In this document: positions 44,903-55,159 of the stretch, one piece after another
Position numbering within the stretch: position 1 is the first letter of the stretch
Layout: the number at the start of each line of letters is the position of its first letter
DNA from: Bilabrum cf. latius
Lineage: Eukaryota > Bigyra: Bicosoecida > Bigyra > Bicosoecida
Direction of reading: 5' to 3'
Assembly (NCBI GenBank): GCA_965178125.1
Contig: OZ237735.1
Coordinates: 2,788,387 to 2,852,386, forward strand
Length of the DNA: 64,000 nt
Program-made: the position numbers and the translations under genes
Notes under the pieces: generated by a model
Seen by the model: the letters and a program-made list of their open reading frames with translations, nothing else
Databases searched by the model: none
What the model was told of the DNA's origin: nothing

Positions 44903-45034
44903 ACTTTGCAGACCGGTCAATTGTACTGCAGTCTTCGAACCAATTGCTTCTTGACGGGCCGAGTGGCTGGCGGTAATTGCAGCCCATTGTGAAGCACCGC
45001 CGGCCGACCTCTTATTGAAAAGCAACCCATCCCG

Positions 45035-45688
45035 ATGTTTCGCTCATCGGTGCTGATCTGTATTGTCGCTGGTATGGTAGGCTCGGTGTTGGCGACGAGA
45101 AATCCGAAGGGCTTGATGGCAAGGGAGCTTTTTGCGTTCCTGCCGGGGAGGGCAACTGAAGTCTGCCGAATATCAAGCACAGGTCGGTCCTGCTCCGGTT
45201 CGACCGTCTTGCAAAAACCTGGTGATTACTTGCTGATCGCAATAGAAGTTCCGGACTCCATTCTGTCCTTTGAAATTCAAGATGCTGACGGCTTAGGCGG
45301 CTTCAGCTTGATTGCAGTCAACCGCACAGGTCTGGCGATTTTTCAGGATCCTTATGCGAACCAGTTGTCGTTTTATCCTACATTTAGTTGCCAACCGGCG
45401 AAGAACGGGATGGCTGCGCTCCTCAAGTGCGAGCAGAGCGGTCGGCACCTAGTGGATCGAGGTGCTCCCATTCCGTTCTATCTAGTGGCCCAGACTTTGA
45501 TTGGGAACAATGCGTTGACATTTAGTACATCATATATGTCTCCATCGCCGGCTCCAAAGCAAGACGAGCAGGTCTCTGGGAGTCGATCCATGTCAAGCCA
45601 AGGACGTATCGAATATTTGTGGAGTATTGGCGTGGCAGCTGCCAGCAGTCTCTTTGTGTGGGGCAGACAAAACGCTCACATGGGCTGA
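45035..45688 (+). CDS. Secreted or surface protein with signal peptide; C-terminus from a duplicated segment
   Basis: 217 residues, ATG 45035 to TGA. The N-terminus SSVLICIVAGMVGSVLA is a signal peptide. The body is a beta-rich domain with four cysteines (CRISSTGRSC, FSCQPAKN, LKCEQSG) and no family I recognise. The final 25 residues or so are encoded by bases 45616-45688, part of a 304-bp segment nearly identical to the 3' end of EED on the other strand. That segment supplies a hydrophobic stretch (LWSIGVAAASSLFVW) and the stop codon. The tail is therefore probably recent and may not reflect the original protein. No in-frame TAG. Confidence 0.65.
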   Translation: MFRSSVLICIVAGMVGSVLATRNPKGLMARELFAFLPGRATEVCRISSTGRSCSGSTVLQKPGDYLLIAIEVPDSILSFEIQDADGLGGFSLIAVNRTGLAIFQDPYANQLSFYPTFSCQPAKNGMAALLKCEQSGRHLVDRGAPIPFYLVAQTLIGNNALTFSTSYMSPSPAPKQDEQVSGSRSMSSQGRIEYLWSIGVAAASSLFVWGRQNAHMG

Positions 45689-45919
45689 AATGGAGCAGTA
45701 GGGTGCAATGCATCGGGCACACAGGCGCGCAGCCTGAGGTCACCCAAGCTCTGCTACCATGTCTGCACCACTGGCAGGGGCCTACAAGCTGGCATGGGGA
45801 GCGGCTCCACTACCAGTGGCTGCAGTCGACGGAGGGCGATACAGCTGACTGTATTGCTGCAGGGCTGCGGCCACAGCAGGAAGTTTTGATGCAGCAGCGA
45901 TCGCACGAGACCAGCATTG
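45616..45919. repeat. Segmental duplication copy A (304 bp, from the EED 3' end)
   Basis: Direct repeat of 48919-49222: same length, same orientation, five differences noticed, all near the ends. Copy B contains the 3' end of the EED coding region (antisense to plus), so copy A is a displaced EED fragment and copy B is the likely source. Confidence 0.93.
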
Positions 45920-46011
45920 AAATTCCCGGGGTTGTCGGCCCGAAAATGACAACCTGACGGGTGCCTGACAGCAGTAATCTCGAGGGCCTCCCTAGGCTGG
46001 CCACCGTGGGA

Positions 46012-46506
46012 ATGGGGAGTATAGATGAGGAGGAAGAGGATGAGGATGAGGAGATCGGCAGCAGGAGGAGGAGGAGGCAAGCCAGTGGCAGACAGTCGTC
46101 CGCGAGCGAGCATGACACTCTGGTGCAAGTGGATGATCAGCTACCTACGGAGCCGGATAACTCGGGCAACCTGGATGCCACGAGGGAGTTCGCCCTGGCG
46201 GTGAATGGGTAGAGGGGAAGCCGCGGCCCGGCCAGGGAAGGACTGGCCAGACCGGTGGCAAGCGCAGTCGCGAGGCAGACGCCAAGGCCAACAGGCAGGG
46301 CACGGCTTCCGAGTCCGCCGAAGAGGAGCCGCTAGCTTAGAAGAAGAATTGATTCCTATACGAGAGGCCTTCTCCAGAGCTTGAACTGGACCCGTGAAAT
46401 GAGCGCCCAGTTGGGCGCAGGAGCTGTGGAAGCCATACCGAAAGTTGATGGACTTGACGAGTTTGGCGTCACCTGGATGGTCCATCGTCAGAGCGGTGCA
46501 TACTGA
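46012..46506 (+). CDS. Orphan ORF with acidic N-terminus and basic middle
   Basis: 164 residues if started at the ATG 46012 (the frame is open to a GTG at 45961), TGA stop, two TAGs (46210, 46336) read through. It begins with a Glu/Asp run (SIDEEEEDEDEEIG), then RRRRRQ. The middle is Arg/Pro-rich, and the end is more ordered (DSYTRGLLQSLNWTREMSAQ, VDGLDEFGVTWMV). It could be the last exon of a gene truncated by the upstream duplication. No family recognised. Confidence 0.4.
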
Positions 46507-46883
46507 ACGGAATCAAGGCGCGTATGTGAAGTACGTTGGTCGTGCTCTGCTCGCTGCGAACAGACCCCCGCGAGGGGGATGGACAAGGGGGTGGCAAAGC
46601 AGCTGCGGCCCGCACTGCTGGCAGTACTAGATCTATCTAGATCTAGTAGCAGCGCGCTCGATTCTAAACCCACACGTTACTGGTCAGTAAAGCTGTTTGC
46701 ACCGTCGCCCCCGAGGGGGTTTGGGTGATCTAGGTGATCACCCAAACCCCCTCGGGGGCGACGGTGCATCTGCCAGTGGGTGCTTACGGAATCTTTACCC
46801 AACAATGTATTTCTGTATTTCTGTATTGTTTTTCTTTATTCACTCGTGCGCACAACGGTCGCATCAACCTCAGATCTGCAGCA
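46507..46883. other. Intergenic region with two inverted repeats
   Basis: It holds a small inverted repeat (10-bp arms TACTAGATCT, 46625-46634 and 46639-46648, 4-nt loop) and the large hairpin described next. Otherwise no gene is seen. The first exon or 5' UTR of the lectin gene may overlap its right end. Confidence 0.6.
46699..46767. repeat. Perfect 32-bp inverted repeat (hairpin)
   Basis: Left arm 46699-46730, loop 46731-46735 (TAGGT), right arm 46736-46767; the arms are perfectly complementary. Each arm carries a CCCCCGAGGGGG core and a TGATC end. A stem this long and perfect is unlikely by chance. It could be a transposon remnant, a terminator-like structure or a replication or recombination scar. 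Confidence 0.95.
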
Positions 46884-48485
46884 ATGCGATCAATCGTTTC
46901 TGTTTTGGTAGCTGTCGCGGCCTGTTCGGCGCTCAGTGCACACGGGCGACGAGCGGCAGGCCAGCAGCACCTCCGCAGCGCTAGCTCCACGTCGTCAGCC
47001 TCGGTCCACGCTAGCAGCAGGCGCCATGGGCGCGATGCATGGCCTGCAAGTGAGAACGATGAGAAACTTGACACGTTCTCCTGCGACGTGAGCGCCTTGG
47101 CAGCGAGGAAGCCGGCATAGGGCGACAGGCTCCGGAAAGGCGAGATTCTGCATTCCGCCATCGCTCCGCTCGGTAATGCCTTGTCAAAGGAGTCGACGAT
47201 GGTGTGGCTCCGGGCTGACTGCCACTTGATTGTCAATGGCAAGCTGGAGGCAGAATTTTAGGCCTCGGGTGACCCCGAGGAGCAGTCCGACCACTGCGCG
47301 CTGCTTCTGACGGATGCGTCGTGCAGCACGCAGGGAGACCTGGCCATCATCGACACGGATACGGGCAAGTACCTCTGGCGGGTGCAATCCTCTATCTTCA
47401 CACCCGAGGTGGACACGTTTCTGGCCCAGGGGGACGGCAATGCCGTTCTCCTTCAGGAAGGCGCGCAGCTGCTGTGGAGCACCGGGGAGAAGAAGGTGGG
47501 GGGGACGTTCCACTTCGACCTGGAGGTGCGGGACGACGTGCACAGGTTGCAGTGCGATGCAGGGACCATGCACTCGTCATACCACAAAGTGACCAACGGC
47601 GACGTGCTGTCTCCGGGGCAGGTGCTGCAAGCTGGGGCCGCCTTGAAGACGAGCGGGGTCGAGCTGCGCATGCAGGGAGACTGCAACCTGGTGGTGTACC
47701 AAGTGGGCAAGGCAGTATTTGCGACCAACACGAAGGGCAAGGGTACCGAGGGGAAGTGCGCACTCGTCATCACGGGGGACGGGTGCGACACCCAGGGCGA
47801 CCTGGCCATCCTAGACAGCGCCTCCGGGCAGTACATCTGGCGGGTGCCTGCCTCGCTGATGGACCCGGGTGCAGACACCCTTCGACTGCAGGGGGACGGG
47901 AATGCCGTCCTGTTCCAGAAGGGAGGTGAGATCGTGTGGTCGGCGGGGTCGGCGGACTTGGATGGTCCTGACGACGACGAGACCTTCGGCAATGGTTGCA
48001 AGAAGGCGGCACTACAGGCGGCCATCGAAGCGGCTCCTCGCTGCAACCCCCAGGCGCTTGCTAAGCGACCGGCCGCCAAGGGGGACTCTCTTTGGGACGA
48101 TGAGGTGCTGGCCATGGGGCATAGGCTCCGGGCGGGGGACATGGGCTATGCCTTTCTGACGGTGGCGGACAACTGCGACCTGGTGGAGACGAACGGGGTG
48201 GGCAAAACCACCTGGAAGACGGATACCGGAGGCAAGGCCCAGAAATGCGCGCTCGTCATCACGGGGAAGGAGTGCGACCGCACGGGAGATCTTGCTCTCG
48301 TCGACATGGACAGCGGGGCGTACCTGTGGAGCATCGACACATCCTACGTGCGGCCCACGGCCAAGGTGCTGAAGAAAAGGAATTCCTTCTCGGTTCTGGG
48401 ACAGCAGGCCACGTTCTCAAACATCTGGTATTCGTAGGGCATGAATCTCTTCGCTTCTTTGCAGCCTCCTGAGGGAGAGTTTGAA
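46884..48485 (+). CDS. Secreted protein with three B-lectin-like (bulb-type) domains
   Basis: 533 residues, TGA stop, three TAGs read through (47118, 47259, 48435). The start MRSIVSVLVAVAACSALSAHG is a signal peptide. Three tandem domains follow the B-lectin pattern of x-L-x-x-x-C-x-L-V plus a CALxITG block and GDLAIID-x-x-x-G-x-YLW: VWLRADCHLIVNG...CALLLTDASC...GDLAIIDTDTGKYLW; LRMQGDCNLVVYQ...CALVITGDGC...GDLAILDSASGQYIW; LTVADNCDLVETN...CALVITGKEC...GDLALVDMDSGAYLW. The mannose-binding Q-x-D-x-N-x-V-x-Y motif is partly kept only in domain 2 (QGDCNLVVY). A cell-surface or secreted carbohydrate-binding role is likely. The unconserved tail after the last TAG is short. Confidence 0.8.
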
Positions 48486-49042
48486 TCCGAGTTCGAGAAG
48501 GAGCTCACTTATTGGAAGGAGTCCCAGGATAAGTGTTGAGGGTCTATGTTCGGCGGTCGTCAAAGCACGGGTGGCGTGTGATACCAACGATGCTAGTCTG
48601 GCATCATGACGGAAATGAACCAGCTCTCGCCTAGTTGGCGCGTGCATGCGTAAAAAAAAATGTAATGCTTCCACACCGAGCGGTGCGAGTTGAAATGATT
48701 GCGTGATTTAGCGCGTTCAATCTGAAGCAAGCGCGCTAGAATACACCACAAAAACAATGAATCTGCTGAGATATTCCGACAGGTTCTGGAAAGCCTGAGG
48801 TGATCCAACTTGAGTGCCAGTGGGCGTTGGTCGGCGCCGCGGCGCCCGGCCCTGAAATGGCGTCACGGTGCGACGGCGTCCACGACGCGGGAAAAACGAG
48901 AGTCCCGTTTTAGACTGCTTTGTGGAGTATTGGCGTGGCAGCTGCCAGCCGTCTCTTTGTGTGGTGCAGACAAAACGCTCACACGGGCTGAAATGGAGCA
49001 GTGGGGTGCAATGCATCGGGCACACAGGCGCGCAGCCTGAGG
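48486..49042. other. Intergenic region containing the left part of duplication copy B
   Basis: This lies between the lectin TGA and the EED TGA (convergent genes). From 48919 onward it is the 3' flank of EED that also occurs in copy A at 45616. No gene or RNA motif is recognised in 48486-48918. Confidence 0.6.
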
Positions 49043-49222
49043 TCACCCAAGCTCTGCTACCATGTCTGCACCACTGGCAGGGGCCTACAAGCTGGCATGG
49101 GGAGCGGCTCCACTACCAGTGGCTGCAGTCGACGGAGGGCGATACAGCTGACTGTATTGCTGCAGGGCTGCGGCCACAGCAGGAAGTTTTGATGCAGCAG
49201 CGATCGCACGAGACCAACATTG
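48919..49222. repeat. Segmental duplication copy B (304 bp, includes EED 3' coding end)
   Basis: Partner of 45616-45919. Bases 49043-49222 encode the last 59 residues of EED on the minus strand, and the rest is 3' flank. Because it is continuous with a real gene here, this is the probable donor. Confidence 0.93.
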
Positions 49223-51235
49223 CAGCCGCAAGCCAGTGGCCCCGGGGGGTACCACCACATTTTTGGAAGCATAGCCTGTGGGCTTTGGTCCTTGCCCGGG
49301 GTGGCCCGATGCGAGGCTGGCAGCGGATGCTGGTCCTTGACCGTCCTCGGCGCCACCTGCCTCCTCGGCTGCCATGTCATACCGGACCAGGATGCCCTTG
49401 TCGCAAGCAGCCACCAGAGTGCGACCATCCGAGCTGATGGCCACCTACCGCACGGGCAAGTCTCTTGACCTCGGGTGGGTCAGCACCTGCCAGGGACGCC
49501 TGTGCCGCGGGCCTGAGGGACGGCTCCGATCTGGGCCGGAAAATGTTGCTGCAGCGCTGCTTGAGGCCACCCGGCGCTCCGACGATATGCCGGCCCCTCG
49601 CGCCGAGGAGGACAAGGATGAGGAAGAGCCACCCGCCCCGGATGATGAGGGCTGGCCACCTTTGCGCCTAGCTGCGCCACGGGATGAAGACAACGCACCT
49701 GCGCCGGTATCATTGCCGTTTGCGTCACGGCTGGCACCATTTGCAGTGGATGCAAGCCGCAGCCCGTCGCACTGCAGCACCGAGGCAGACCTGCCGCTGG
49801 ACTTGCGCCCGTCCCCGTCTCTGTGCAGCTCTCCCGTGTAGGACCGGGTCAGGATGGAGCCCACGTCCCGGGGCCGCCAGACGGCCACGGCTCCCTTGGA
49901 AGTCCCCGCGGCCAGAACCGAAGCATCTGGCGCAGCCGCCATGCGCAGGTACCAGATGTCGAGGTCCTTGCAGTGCAGCTGTTGCACCACGGTAATGCCA
50001 CCGGATGTGAGGGCCTGAGCCTGCTGCCGCCCCGCCGCCCTGAAGTCAGCAAAGGCATTCTACGCCTCATCCAGGCCGCCGGGAAGGTCGTTCCCGGTTG
50101 CAGAGTAGATCTTGGTCTCTCCGGGCCCCTTGTCGCTGGCCAGCGACGACTCGTCCGATGTGTCGCTGTCCCCCCCCGCCCGGTCCGATTCTCTCACGGC
50201 GCTCGTGAGATCGCTAGGAGAGCCCTCCAGCAGCGACACACCCGCCGAGTGGGCAGCGGATCCAGCATCCGGGGTCCATAGCACCACGTCGTTGGAGGTG
50301 GACTTGCTCGCGATCATGGATCCGAGGAAGACCACCGAGTCGGCATAGTCTGCGTGCACATCGTCCGTGGAGAAGGCCGGCAGCTGCTCGTGCAGCGGTG
50401 TGTGGGCGCCCTCGGAGCGAGCGTGCTTCTAGTAGCTGCGACTGATGGCTCCAACCACCTCGGGGGAGTCCAATGCCCAGAGCTTGACAGAATTGTCCAT
50501 GCCTGCCGACGCGAAGCACCTGCCTGCCGGGTGCACGCTCAGGGCCAGCACGTCGTCCCGGTGGCCGGCCTGCCCCGCGAACATGGCCACCAGCTGACCC
50601 GTCATCAAGTTCCACAATCGCACGGACTCGTCCTGGCTTGCAGAAAGCATGAGGGATGGATCAGCGGGGTGAACCTGCAGGTCGTTGACGGCCCCCCCAT
50701 GCCCGCGCAGCACGCCCACGTATGACCCGCGGGAGGTATTGAGCACTTTGATTAGACCACGGAGACCAGCCATTGCTAGAAGTGGCTCGCCAGTGTTCTA
50801 GTCTTCTGTCCATCGACAGCAATAAAACATTTCTTTCTCATCCTAATCCTTGTATGTCTGCCGTAGCTGTAGCTCAAATCCTGGCGCGCCACGAGCAACA
50901 TACAGGCTCACGTGCCGGCCTCCGACAACTGCAAGACCTTGTGCAGCAGGAGATCCAGCAGGGCCGAACGATGCACCGTACAAATCCTACTTGTGGCGTT
51001 CTTCAACCAGTGATGAAAACACAAAGCCACTAGCAGGCAGCTTGGGGCGCCCACCAAGTTCTTTTGGGAGACTTTGGCATGCGTGCACCCATTCCGGTGT
51101 TCCGAATCTAATTGATCCATCTAGCTTGATTGGATCTACACCTAGCCGCGCGCATTCAGCATCAATTCGAGAGCGAACCTCGGGAAGTCCAGCCAGTCCA
51201 GGCGGCAGGTCAAGGGGTCCCATCATTGAATCCAT
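49043..51235 (-). CDS. EED: EED / ESC, WD40 subunit of Polycomb repressive complex 2
   Basis: Reader of H3K27me3 and activator of the PRC2 methyltransferase in the nucleus. One exon, 730 residues, seven TAGs read as Gln (50987, 50843, 50798, 50429, 50060, 49445, 49085). Matches to animal EED: SSLVEERHKQDLYGASF (SLKEDHNQPLFGVQF), VVGGRHVSLY, FYCCRWTEDQNTGEPLLAMAG ([21 protein letters not shown]), GHGGAVNDLQVHPADPSLML, LDIWYLRM and VRQVAIS (IRQTSFS). The aromatic cage residues of EED (F97, Y148, W364, Y365) all have counterparts. Two TAGs lie exactly on Gln positions of animal EED. It is longer than animal EED because of Ser-rich insertions between the last two blades. Divergent from DDX55. Confidence 0.9.
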
Positions 51236-51436
51236 CCTGACGCTCCTTGCGCTTCTTCGTCAGGCAGTACACATATTAGTCTGTTTCTGTCCACATTCGG
51301 AGGCGACAAAACAAGTGTAGGGCATAAACAACCAGGTGAGCGATGAGAGGAACCCTTGCCGAACCCTCATCGCTCACCTGGTTCTTCAACTGCAACTCTG
51401 CGAGATTTTAGCCAGACCTGAGCATTTTTCCCCACA
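51236..51436. promoter_or_regulatory. Divergent promoter EED / DDX55 with hairpin
   Basis: 201 bp between divergent ATGs. It contains a perfect inverted repeat: arms 51330-51347 and 51366-51383 (AACCAGGTGAGCGATGAG and its complement) around an 18-nt loop. It could act as a binding site for a dimeric factor or as an RNA hairpin in a 5' leader. Confidence 0.6.
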
Positions 51437-54400
51437 ATGTCACGCTCATTTTCAGCATTGAAGCCTAAATTATCGTCTGAGTCGATTAGGGCTGTAAATT
51501 CCCTTGGATTCTCGCAGTGCACGCCGGTGCAGAATGCAACTATACCCCTCTTTCTTAAGAAGAAGGACGTTGTCGCAGAGGCGGTAACGGGTTCCGGGAA
51601 AACCCTGGCGTTCTTATTGCCAATGCTTGACTTGATTCAGCAGGCAGCAAGGAAAGCTGTAGCCGAAGGAGACTCGCTAGTAGCGAACCGAGTGCTAGGG
51701 ATGGTCGTGTCCCCAACACGCGAACTTGCTGCACAAACACACAAAGTTATGCAGGAAATTTTGCCATTCTATTTCCATGGGGCCTCTGGGTAGAGCATAT
51801 TGAAGTCAACCCTGCTTGTTGGGGGTACAGACGTGGATGAGTCCATCCGGGAGTGCGTGCAAGATGGCTGTCACGTGGTTGTTTGCACGCCTGGGCGAGT
51901 CCTAGATATGCTGGACAGGAAGTACAAGCCATTGTTAATGAAACAATCGAGCGATAGAAATGCTGGTGATAGCTCCAGCTAGGGATCAAGCGAAGCTAGT
52001 GTCCTGCAGGTGCAGTCTCTGCAAGTCCTCGTCATGGACGAAGCCGACATGCTGCTCGAGCTGGGGTTCGAGCGAGCCATGGGCCGCCTATTGGAGCAGC
52101 TCCCCAAGTCCCGAGTCACCGCGCTCTTTTCTGCGACCCAAACGAAGGAAGTGCGCGCCCTGGCCATGGCGGGCATGCTGGACCCAGTGGCCGTGAGAGT
52201 GAGGGTCGCAGCCCCCAAACAAGCTGCCGACGGGGAGCAGAAACGCGGGAGTGCGCCGCTAGACAGTGCACAAGCTTCGTCTTCGTCTGGTTCATCAGCA
52301 CCTGGTACAGCCTCTTCTGCATCGAGCAGCGCCATGCCGACTGGGTCCATGCGGTTGCCCACCCGACTAGCTTGCTACTCTGTGCGCTGCCCAGCCGCTT
52401 CCAAAATGGGCGCCCTCGTGTCACTGCTCAGACGATGCTTTGCAGTATCCACAAAGAGCGGAAGTACAGCGCAGGCACACGGATTGACTCCCCGCGCCCC
52501 GAAGCTCATCGTGTTTGCTCTCACGTGTGCCACGGTCGAGTACCTGGCCCGGGTGCTGGCGGCACCTGTGTATGCTCAGAACTTGCAGGGACTGTCAGAG
52601 GCGCTGCGACGGACTGCATCAGGCCGGGTTGTAATGAGCGGTGCTGCACAGAGTGCTTCGAGCAGCTCCAGCGGGGCATCAGGGACTGGCAGTCCTTCTA
52701 CCGCGCACGCACCGACCGCGGTGCAGCGATACGTGGCAGAGTGGGCGCTTGCTGCCCCGCGGCAGGCCACGAAGCACTGGCGCACCAAGTCAGCATCTTC
52801 GAGTGCAGGCGCAGGATCTGTACCAAGCAACTCGTCGAGCACTACGTCAGCCTAGCAGACAGCTGGTCTACCCGATCAACCTTGGAGAACGTTTCCACTG
52901 CTAGCGCTCCACGGCAAGATGCCGCAGAAGAAGCGGAGGGCGGTGCTGGACGCATTTCGAGCAGCACCTGCGGGCGTGCTCGTGTGCACCGACGTTGCAG
53001 CCAGGGGTCTGGATGTACCGGATGTAGACTGTGTGGTGCAGCTCGACGCCCCGAAGGAGGTGGATACATACGTGCACCGTGTGGGCAGGGCAGCACGAGC
53101 GGGTCGATCTGGGTCTGCGTGCATCCTGCTGTCTCCGACAGAGCGGGACTTCGAAGAGCTCCTGAGGCTCAAGGGGCTGCCCGTGCAGACCTTGGACGGT
53201 ATTGACCCTTCTGCACTGGCACCTGGCGTGCTGCCACAGCTCGATGAGGATACTTTAGAAGCTGAGACAGCCCAGTGCGCTGCTGCGTGGAGACACCTGG
53301 CTGCCTCAGATCGAGCCGTGCTGGAAGCTGGCAGCAATGCGGTGCTGGCTCATCTGCGGGGGTACAGCGAGCACATTCAGAAGCTGGCACTTCCTTTCAG
53401 CAAACTTGACATTGCTGGCATCTGCAGGAGCTGGGGCTTGCTCAAGTCGCCCAACGTCAAAGAGACGAGAGGTATGCCACCCAAGCAGAAGGACTGGTGG
53501 GCGGACCCAGCCGAGGTGGATCTGCCCGCGCTGTCAGCAAAAAAAGATGATGCTGTTGCAGAGCAATCAAAGCAGAGGCGGAAGCACAAAAAGGGCAAAA
53601 AGTCGGGGAAACAGCCGCCAAAGCCGCGTGGACCGGTGTACCGCTGGCCTGTGCCGGACACCTCAGTGGTGCGTTTCTTGGACCCCGAGAGAGAGGCAGC
53701 CCGCCAGCTGCGGCTGTAGAAGGAAGCAGAGCGCACGGCTGAGGTGGCTGCCAAGCTAGGCATCATGGGAGCCAGCTCTGGGGCCTCTGTCCCGAAGATG
53801 TCGGGGAAGGGTGAGAGGGCGATGGCAGCTGCAGCCAAGCAGCAGGCCATGCGAGCCAAGGCGGAGCACGAAGCGGAGTAGGTTGCCAAAGGGAAGGCGC
53901 TGGGGCGAAAGCGTAAGGGGCAGCAGCAACGCCTGTTCGAGGAGTGGGACGAGCTGGCGGACGAGAGCAGGCTGCTGCGCAAGCTCAAGAGGGGGGAGAT
54001 CACTGACGAACAGTTCGACGAGCTGACGGGGGGAGGGCCTGCGGCTTCCGGTGCGGGGGCGGGGATGGAAGAGTCTGTTGGTGGCACGGATAGCAGTGCA
54101 GGAGGGGAGGTGGACGAGGACTTGCCGTCGGCCAAGCGGCGTCGAGTGGAGGGGGGCGGGGGCCCAGCTTTAGCAAGCAGCGGCGGGTCACGAGCGGGCT
54201 CCAGCAGGAGCGCACTGCTGGCGGCAGTCAAGGCTACGGTGCTTGGAGGCAAGCATGCGAGCAAGGCAGCAGCCCTGCAGAGTCAAGGGCAGTCTTCCGC
54301 TGACGGCAGCGCGGGTGGGGTGGTGCAGCGCCTGCACGAACAGCACAGGCGGCAGAAGAGGCATGCTTCGAAGTCTACCAGAAAGGTTCGGGCAGTGCGA

Positions 54401-54454
54401 AAGGCGAAGCGAAACAGCTAGCAAAGCTAGGGGGGGCGTGGTAAGAAACGCTAA
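51437..54454 (+). CDS. DDX55: DEAD-box RNA helicase DDX55 / Spb4
   Basis: ATP-dependent RNA helicase of 60S ribosome assembly in the nucleolus. 1,005 residues, ATG 51437 to TAA 54452-54454, no intron, seven TAGs read as Gln (51791, 51980, 52853, 53717, 53879, 54419, 54428). Motifs in order: Q motif GFSQCTPVQNATIPLF, AEAVTGSGKTLAF (I), PTRELAAQ (Ia), TPGR (Ib), MDEADMLLELGF (II), FSATQ (III), LIVFALTCATVEYLA (IV), CTDVAARGLDVPDV (V) and YVHRVGRAARAG (VI). The C-terminal LRGYSEHIQ...SWGLLKSPNVKETRG corresponds to the Spb4 C-terminal domain, then Lys-rich nucleolar-type tails. Ala/Ser-rich insertions lengthen the region between motifs III and V. Confidence 0.93.
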
Positions 54455-54499
54455 AACTGATGCGTGTACCAGATATTTTGCAGCAATCACGACTGCAGG

Positions 54500-55159
54500 T
54501 CAGCGTTCGCGCCGTCCACGACCTCCTTTCGTGCCTTGTCCTTTTCTCCTTCCAGATGATCCCACTCGCCACGTGCCTTTGCGAGTAAACTATCGCCAAA
54601 ACTTCTTCGCTTCTTCGTAGGGGATCCTCTGCGGCAACGTCGCGCCGACTATACTACAGATCGCATCCTAGTCTGCTTCAGAGAACCTCAGGTGCGCATC
54701 CTCAATTAATGGGTACAGTCGCGGGGGGGTCGAGGCGTGTATATTAATAACCTGAAGTATTTCGTGGTCTGCAAGGGCTAGCACCCGCTACCTAGCCGAA
54801 GTCGACTGCGTCTCGCTTGTCTCGGACCGAATCGGACTTGGTCCGGCGGCATCTTTAAGCGGTGAGCTAGCTCCTTCATCGCCATCAGCAGCAGAAGTCC
54901 TTCCACCTCGAAAATCTTGCAATGCCTTCACAGCTCGGGCAGCATCTGGTGTCTTCACTGCATTGCTTGAAGTTTGCGAAACGTACTTCAACACACTTTT
55001 CTCGAGCCACCGAACTGCTCCAGGCGGGTCAGGAACCCCCAGTCTTCCACCACGCTACTAAAAGGTACCTGCAGATTCTTGCAGGCTTGCTTTCTCCCTC
55101 AGAAACTCTGCCACTTCGCAATTGAGCATGCGCCCTGCATTGTCATCAAGGCAACTCAT
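54500..55159 (-). CDS. RPC9: RPC9 / CRCP, RNA polymerase III subunit C17 (Rpb4-like)
   Basis: Stalk subunit of RNA polymerase III in the nucleus. 219 residues from ATG 55159 to TGA 54500-54502, five TAGs read as Gln (55058, 55055, 54788, 54668, 54590). The N-terminus MSCLDDNAGRMLNCEVAEFL aligns without gaps to human CRCP (MEVKDANSALLSNYEVFQLL). SVLKYVSQT matches TLKYISKT, and LADHEILQVINIHASTPPRL plus IEDAHLRFSEAD and IVGATLP match the HRDC-like core. A Lys/Arg-rich tail (KKFWRQFTRKGTWRV...RRER) is an addition. In the standard code no ORF longer than 68 codons covers it. Convergent with DDX55, 45 bp apart. Confidence 0.83.

Noticed and set aside
1663-55159. Explanation of the TAGs as pseudogenes, sequencing errors or selenocysteine/pyrrolysine-type recoding
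   Set aside because: Only TAG, never TAA or TGA, interrupts frames; no frameshifts accompany it; conserved sites point to Gln; it affects most genes.
1663-55159. UAG = Leu, as reported for some other eukaryotes and algal mitochondria
   Set aside because: Does not fit the invariant PYQ, the kinesin Gln, the two EED Gln sites or the Q/E/R repeat.
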